From a bacterium (GTDB taxonomy: Bacteria; Bacteroidota; Bacteroidia; B-17B0; Aurantibacillaceae): a stretch of 64,000 bases of DNA. Position 1 is the stretch's first letter. Each line of letters starts with the position of its first letter. The position numbers and the translations under genes are program-made. The notes beneath the pieces were generated by a model. The model was given only the letters and a program-made list of their open reading frames with translations, had not been told where the DNA came from and searched no databases. Shown here one piece after another: positions 59,581-64,000 of this stretch. The DNA lies in contig JAQSCW010000046.1 in assembly GCA_029945625.1 (NCBI GenBank), positions 1 through 64,000 of the forward strand, in the 5' to 3' direction.

Positions 59581-60672
59581 ATGGACAAAACAAGTCAACC
59601 AAAATTTGAGCAGCTAGTTGATGTATTTATCAGACTGGGAGCGCTATTATTAGTAATCTACTGGTGCATTAAAATTCTTTCCCCATTTTTGGTTGTATTG
59701 ATTTGGGGCGGCATTATTGCCGTGGCATTGGAACCCTTGTTTGCAAGGCTGTCCAAATTTTTCAGAGGTAGGTCGGTGTTGGCTTCAGTTACGATCACCC
59801 TAATAATCTTATCTTTAATTGTAGTTCCCAGTTGGCTGATTATAGATTCATTATTACAAGGCATTCATTATTTAAAGACTTCCTATGAAGGTGGACAGTC
59901 GATCATTCCTCCGCCGGGTGAAAGCACTTCCACCTGGCCTGCTTTTGCGCAGCCGCTGGTAACTCTGTGGCGAGACGCTTCTACAAACATGACTTTAGTA
60001 ATGACTCAACATACCGAGCAAATAAAAAAGGTAGCCCTTTGGTTTTTTGGAGCTTTTTCAAATTTCGGACAAGGTCTTCTTCAGTTTGTAGCATCTATTA
60101 TTATTGCGGGAGTACTATTGGTATATACAAAATCAATTGGCGAGTCGTCTCAAAAAATCTTTACAAAACTTGCAGGTGAATATGGCAATGATTTTGCGGA
60201 AGTAACTGTGAGTACCATTCGCAATGTGGTGAAAGGAATTTTAGGAGTAGCGGTAATTCAGGCGGGCTTAGCAGGCATTGGATTTTTTATGGCCGGAATT
60301 CCCTTCGCGGGTTTTTGGACCATTCTTGCCTTGATGTTTGCAATTATTCAGGTGGGGGCGGGGCCGGTAGCAATTCCTATAGCCATTTACGCATGGAATA
60401 CATGCAGCACAACTACTGCCACTATTCTTACCATATGGCTGGCCATTACGTTGGTGAGTGATAATGTATTGAAGCCGCTGTTATTGGGAAGAAATGCACC
60501 TGCTCCTATGTTGGTAATTTTTTTGGGAGCAATTGGTGGTTTTATTACGTTTGGCTTCATAGGTCTTTTTCTAGGCGCCGTGGTGTTAACGTTGGGCTAC
60601 AAACTTTTTAATGCCTGGATTGAACTCCCCGGTTCCCCTTTACAAGAACCCGAGAAGGAGAATCTTTTGTAG
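59581..60672 (+). CDS. AI-2E family transporter (UPF0118 permease)
   Basis: The ATG at 59581 is chosen over a TTG at 59467, because the encoded MDKTSQPKFEQLVDVFIRLG leads directly into the first span and gives 363 residues, the family length. There are about seven or eight spans, including ILSPFLVVLIWGGIIAVAL and FAGFWTILALMFAIIQVGAGPVAIP. The latter is the family's conserved region. Named after E. coli TqsA; members also include Na+/H+ antiporters, so the substrate is open. Confidence 0.9.
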   Translation: MDKTSQPKFEQLVDVFIRLGALLLVIYWCIKILSPFLVVLIWGGIIAVALEPLFARLSKFFRGRSVLASVTITLIILSLIVVPSWLIIDSLLQGIHYLKTSYEGGQSIIPPPGESTSTWPAFAQPLVTLWRDASTNMTLVMTQHTEQIKKVALWFFGAFSNFGQGLLQFVASIIIAGVLLVYTKSIGESSQKIFTKLAGEYGNDFAEVTVSTIRNVVKGILGVAVIQAGLAGIGFFMAGIPFAGFWTILALMFAIIQVGAGPVAIPIAIYAWNTCSTTTATILTIWLAITLVSDNVLKPLLLGRNAPAPMLVIFLGAIGGFITFGFIGLFLGAVVLTLGYKLFNAWIELPGSPLQEPEKENLL

Positions 60673-60736
60673 AGAAAAAACTATTTTTATTTTAGAGGTC
60701 TGTTGTTAAGTCTGGTTAGTTTCATTGGGGGTGGAG

Positions 60737-62065
60737 CTATTTGTCGTCGGCAAACTTAAATGTTCTCAGTGTTTTCCAATAACGTGTTCCATCCATTTCT
60801 GATGGAATTATGCGTTTATGAATCACTTGGTAGCTTTGTGCGCAGGTGAAACAGATACATAGAAATAATAATGCCGACACTGATAGTCGAAGCAGGGCGT
60901 CGAAACGATGAATTGCGCGAGACTGAAAAATTTTAGTGATGAAGACTGCCAAAGGAACAGACAGCCAGGCCATGGCAGGTACAAGACGGCGTGCTCCGTA
61001 ATAGCCTCCGTAGCTGCGGTCCCACCAACTGCTGTATACAACCAGCAATAGAAGAATGGCGAAAAGGAAAAGGTGTTTAGAAATGGGGAATTGTTTTTTT
61101 AAGAGAAATATTCCCGGTATTACAAAGAGCATCAGAGGTGAGTAGGTGATCCATCCGTAGCGGAATCCAAAAAGCATCTCGTTGATGCGTGCGTCAGTAA
61201 AGTCATATTTTTCTTTTGGTTCGGCTGGCGTTAACCACTGGCCGGTATAATGGAAATTGAAGAGCAATTGTGGAATCCACAGGATTAGGATGGGCACTAA
61301 GAAAAGTGTTAACTGGCGACGATGTTGTTTAAAAAGATGGAAGTTACTTTTGAGACTCTTGAGGGTAGACACATCCCAGCAAAAAAAGAAGAGCAGGATG
61401 TAAATTTCAAAAAAATTGATAAGGCTTAATAAGCCGGTGATTATGCCGCAAATTAAGATCTGACTTATTTTATGTTCTTGGTGCCACAGTTGTGTATAGC
61501 GTAAAAAGAGGCAGAAGAGAAAAAATAGTTTTGTCTGCGGCAATTCGCCCATTGAAAATGTATAATAGAATAAAGGGTTACCAAAAAGGCAAAGGAAAAG
61601 AGTGAGGGCTGTTACCCTTTCGCTGAAATACGTCAGCAGAACTTTACGCAGGAAAAAAAGTGCGGCGATGGCATAAAAAATGCCGGACCAGTGTAAGGCG
61701 CCGGCGAAAGGCGCGGAGAAGCCCCCGGGAGTGAGAAGCTGATTGCGAGACTGACAATAGGCAATGATAAAAAAGGGAAGATCTAGCAGGGCAGAACCGT
61801 AATTGAATTTGGGCACCGGCTTATGCAGAGGGTCGATCGGATTTTGATTTTTCAAAGTGCCGGGCCATTCGAAGGAAGCCTTATTTAAAAAGAGTGCCGG
61901 CAGGAAACTGTACCTCTCAAAAATTTCGGCTTCACCAAAAAGGGTTTCTCCGTTGTGGAAGTTTACAGGTCGCCAGAAATCAACCAGCCAGAATGAAAAA
62001 CAAAGTGCAAAAATGATCACAATCAAACTAGGTTTGTTGATCAAGGTGTTTTCATCTTGAAGCAT
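60737..62065 (-). CDS. Multi-span membrane protein, GT-C glycosyltransferase-like
   Basis: The 442-residue protein has ~10-11 spans. A large first loop after span 1 contains GETLFGEAEIFERYSFLPAL. Later loops are aromatic-rich (FGFRYGWITYSPLMLF, SSWWDRSYGGYYGARRL). These fit membrane glycosyltransferases of the GT-C/PMT fold that use polyprenyl-phosphate sugars, but no invariant motif was recognised. It is a single-gene unit, convergent with the AI-2E family gene. Confidence 0.6.
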   Translation of the reverse strand: MLQDENTLINKPSLIVIIFALCFSFWLVDFWRPVNFHNGETLFGEAEIFERYSFLPALFLNKASFEWPGTLKNQNPIDPLHKPVPKFNYGSALLDLPFFIIAYCQSRNQLLTPGGFSAPFAGALHWSGIFYAIAALFFLRKVLLTYFSERVTALTLFLCLFGNPLFYYTFSMGELPQTKLFFLFCLFLRYTQLWHQEHKISQILICGIITGLLSLINFFEIYILLFFFCWDVSTLKSLKSNFHLFKQHRRQLTLFLVPILILWIPQLLFNFHYTGQWLTPAEPKEKYDFTDARINEMLFGFRYGWITYSPLMLFVIPGIFLLKKQFPISKHLFLFAILLLLVVYSSWWDRSYGGYYGARRLVPAMAWLSVPLAVFITKIFQSRAIHRFDALLRLSVSALLFLCICFTCAQSYQVIHKRIIPSEMDGTRYWKTLRTFKFADDK

Positions 62066-62330
62066 TAGTTAATTTTTTCCAAGATACTATTTTTTAAGGG
62101 CATGAGATGATGAAACCGGAAATTAGGAGGTAGAGTGCGATCACGGATTTGCCATTCAGCGGGATTTTTTAGGAGGAGAACCTCTGTCTTTATATCTAAA
62201 TTGTTGTATAAAAACATCATTGATGGTAAAAAAGGCATTTAATGTTGTTTAAAAAAGACATAATGTGATAATTTGTCACAAAATGAAGGGTGAGGGGAAG
62301 ATGTTACGGTCATTTTTGAATAAAATGTCG

Positions 62331-62353
62331 TATATTTGTTGATAATAAGCAAC
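62331..62353 (+). promoter_or_regulatory. hipBA promoter -7 box and overlapping inverted repeat
   Basis: TATATTTG (62331-62338) is an exact TAnnTTTG. GTTG-N8-CAAC (62338-62353) overlaps its end and would suit HipB binding. The ATG is at 62377. The rest of 62066-62376 is AT-rich and shows no gene. Confidence 0.5.
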
Positions 62354-62376
62354 GTTAATCTCATAAAACGCACATA

Positions 62377-62733
62377 ATGATGGATATAAGTTACTCATAT
62401 GCCCTTACCGATGCTGCCTTTTTAAATCGCCTAGGAACCTTTATCAAGCACCATCGTTTGGATCAAAACAAAACTCAAAAGCAATTGGCGGAAGAAGCGG
62501 GAGTGAATCGTACCACGCTGGTTGAGCTTGAAAAGGGAAAGAACGCTAACCTACTCACGTTTATTCAATTGTTGCGTGCTTTAAAGCAACTGCAGGTGAT
62601 GGAGCAGTTCGTGGCAGAGCCGCTCATCAGTCCTTTGCTATTGGCTGAAATGCAACACTCGATGCGCAAGCGTGCCGGTAAAACAAAACTGAGTGCCGTT
62701 AAGGCAACAAAAAAACCTAGCTCCACCTGGTAA
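62377..62733 (+). CDS. hipB: HipB-like antitoxin/regulator (XRE family)
   Basis: The 118-residue protein has a helix-turn-helix at about 17-70 (LGTFIKHHRLDQNKTQKQLAEEAGVNRTTLVEL...LLTFIQLLRALKQL) and a basic C-terminal tail. HipB proteins bind and neutralise HipA and repress the operon. The stop overlaps the next ATG (TAATG), the standard layout of hipBA pairs. A second ATG directly follows the first. Confidence 0.88.
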   Translation: MMDISYSYALTDAAFLNRLGTFIKHHRLDQNKTQKQLAEEAGVNRTTLVELEKGKNANLLTFIQLLRALKQLQVMEQFVAEPLISPLLLAEMQHSMRKRAGKTKLSAVKATKKPSSTW

Positions 62734-64000
62734 TGATCACTACGGCTTTTGTAAATATATGGGGTGAACGTGTTGGAGCAATTGCATGGGATGCTACAAG
62801 CGGACTGGGTTCGTTTGAGTATGAGACGGCCTTCCTCAAGAAGGGCCTTGCTCTTTCTCCTTTGATGATGCCGGTTTCGGAGGCAGTCAAACGAATCTTT
62901 ACGTTTGCCGACTTGCGAGATCTCAACACCTTCAAAGGTCTGCCCGGTTTAGTGGCGGATGTACTTCCTGATAAATACGGTCATGCCCTAATCAACGCCT
63001 GGCTCGCAAAACATGGTCGTGCTTCTGAGAGTTTAAACCCAGTTGAACTTTTGTGTTTTATAGGAAGTAGAGGAATGGGTGCTTTGGAGTTTGAACCTGT
63101 GGTGCCAAAATTTGATGGTGTAGTTTCTCCCATTGAACTTAATTCCTTAATCAGTGTCGCCGAAGGAATCCTCTCGGGTAGAAAGAATTTTAGGGTTAAA
63201 CTCAGCGCCAAAGACGAAAAAGGTTTGTTAGACATTTTAAAAATAGGCACCTCTGCCGGCGGGGCCCGGGCAAAAGCCGTGATCGCGTTCAATCCTAAAA
63301 CAAAAGAACTGCGCAGCGGTCAGGCGGCCGCACCAAAAGGATTCAGCCAATGGATCATTAAATTTGATGGCGTCACCGATCATCAAATGGGGTCTTCGCA
63401 TGGTTACGGACGCGTGGAAATGGCCTACTACCTGATGGCTAAAGCTGCAGGTATTCGCATGAGCGAGAGCAGGCTGTTAGAAGAGCACGGCAGGGCGCAT
63501 TTTATGACGCGACGTTTTGATCGCGAACATGGAAATAAGAAACTCCATTTTCAAAGTTTTTGTGCCCTTTGTCATTTTGATTTTAATGACGTACATCGCT
63601 ACAGCTATGAGCAGCTCTTTGAAACTATGCGACTACTGGCCCTGCCATACCCTCAGGCCGAACAACTTTATAGGCGGATGGTTTTTAATGTGATGGCCCG
63701 CAATTGTGATGATCATACCAAGAACTTCGCTTTTTTAATGGATCAAAAAGGAGTCTGGAGTCTATCTCCCGCCTTTGATGTTTGCCACGCCTACCGCCCC
63801 GGCAGCGACTGGGTGAGTCAACATTCGTTGAGCATTAATGGCAAGCGAAAAAACATTGAAAGATCTGACCTGATGTTGGTGGCCCAACAAATGTCTATAA
63901 AAAAAGCAAGCTATATCATTAAGGAAATAGCAGCAGTGGTTCGTGAGTGGAACACTTATGCAAACTATGTGGGCGTAGAAACGAAATTAATGAAAGCTAT
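62733..64000 (+). CDS. hipA: HipA-like serine/threonine kinase toxin, partial (runs off the window)
   Basis: At least 422 residues before the window ends. It has the N-terminal HipA_N-type domain (VNIWGERVGAIAWD, PGLVADVLPDKYG). The kinase core shows TSAGGARAKAVI (ATP loop), QWIIKFDG, HFMTRRFDRE, the catalytic segment MARNCDDHTKNFAF and SPAFDVCHA. HipA kinases phosphorylate tRNA synthetases or other targets and cause growth arrest. The core motifs are intact, so it should be active when not bound by HipB. The 3' end is outside the window. Confidence 0.92.
   Translation, partial: MITTAFVNIWGERVGAIAWDATSGLGSFEYETAFLKKGLALSPLMMPVSEAVKRIFTFADLRDLNTFKGLPGLVADVLPDKYGHALINAWLAKHGRASESLNPVELLCFIGSRGMGALEFEPVVPKFDGVVSPIELNSLISVAEGILSGRKNFRVKLSAKDEKGLLDILKIGTSAGGARAKAVIAFNPKTKELRSGQAAAPKGFSQWIIKFDGVTDHQMGSSHGYGRVEMAYYLMAKAAGIRMSESRLLEEHGRAHFMTRRFDREHGNKKLHFQSFCALCHFDFNDVHRYSYEQLFETMRLLALPYPQAEQLYRRMVFNVMARNCDDHTKNFAFLMDQKGVWSLSPAFDVCHAYRPGSDWVSQHSLSINGKRKNIERSDLMLVAQQMSIKKASYIIKEIAAVVREWNTYANYVGVETKLMKA

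Noticed and set aside
1-64000. CRISPR arrays
   Set aside because: No series of regularly spaced identical repeats was seen, and no cas-like protein is present.
1-64000. Insertion sequences
   Set aside because: No DDE or HUH transposase-like protein was found. The hairpin repeats at 49.5 and 51.3 kb carry no gene.

Overview
The window is bacterial chromosome from a Bacteroidota species; class and genus cannot be resolved from the sequence alone. The pointers are: two secreted proteins ending in the type IX secretion (T9SS) C-terminal sorting domain (1185-3932 and 53462-55180); promoters of the TTTG/TTG-N18-22-TAnnTTTG type instead of -35/-10 boxes; almost no Shine-Dalgarno sequences; a tRNA without an encoded CCA; and an M13 peptidase lipoprotein of a type common in this phylum.

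Left flank (1-10.7 kb), ordinary chromosome: Mn-type superoxide dismutase, a large glycine-rich T9SS surface protein, alaS, an M23 cell-wall endopeptidase, an M13 lipoprotein peptidase and tRNA-Leu(CAA).

Island (10.7 kb to about 49 kb, right end unresolved), integrated at the 3' end of tRNA-Leu. (i) A large serine recombinase whose last codons are read antisense through the tRNA. (ii) A leftward, almost gapless 18-kb defence operon (30.9 to 12.9 kb): XRE regulator, RecQ-like helicase with an embedded DUF559-type nuclease motif, tail-anchored coiled-coil protein, two-winged-helix PD-(D/E)XK nuclease, hsdM, hsdS, mcrB, mcrC, hsdR, then a two-gene CBASS (S-4TM effector and CD-NTase) and a 55-residue protein. 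(iii) A divergent XRE/ImmA-like regulator, two DUF4248-like proteins and a C-rich repeat-bearing region. (iv) A rightward 14-kb phage-like module with no recognisable terminase, portal or tail gene. It encodes many single-span glycine-zipper membrane proteins, a transglutaminase-like protein, a candidate major structural protein followed by its own terminator, annexin-like repeats, amidase and YkuD-like lysis enzymes, holin- and spanin-like proteins, a D12 adenine methylase and a RecA-like ATPase. I read it as a candidate tailless, membrane-containing provirus. (v) A ubiquitin-like / E1-like / DUF6527 three-gene module with its own promoter.

Three promoters, for the recombinase and for two units of the right-hand module, share a 12-bp element AAACCG(A/G)GAAAG exactly 26 nt before the end of the -7 box. 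This ties the recombinase to the phage-like genes as one element carrying the defence operon as cargo.

Right flank (49-64 kb): a repeat-bracketed MarR/TPR-DUF1579-like pair, a stand-alone RsmH-family gene, a T9SS multicopper oxidase, an AsmA/DUF748-like protein, a SulP transporter, an AI-2E family permease, a GT-C-like membrane protein, and a hipBA toxin-antitoxin pair cut by the window end.

All functional statements come from motif reading by eye; no searches or structure predictions were run.
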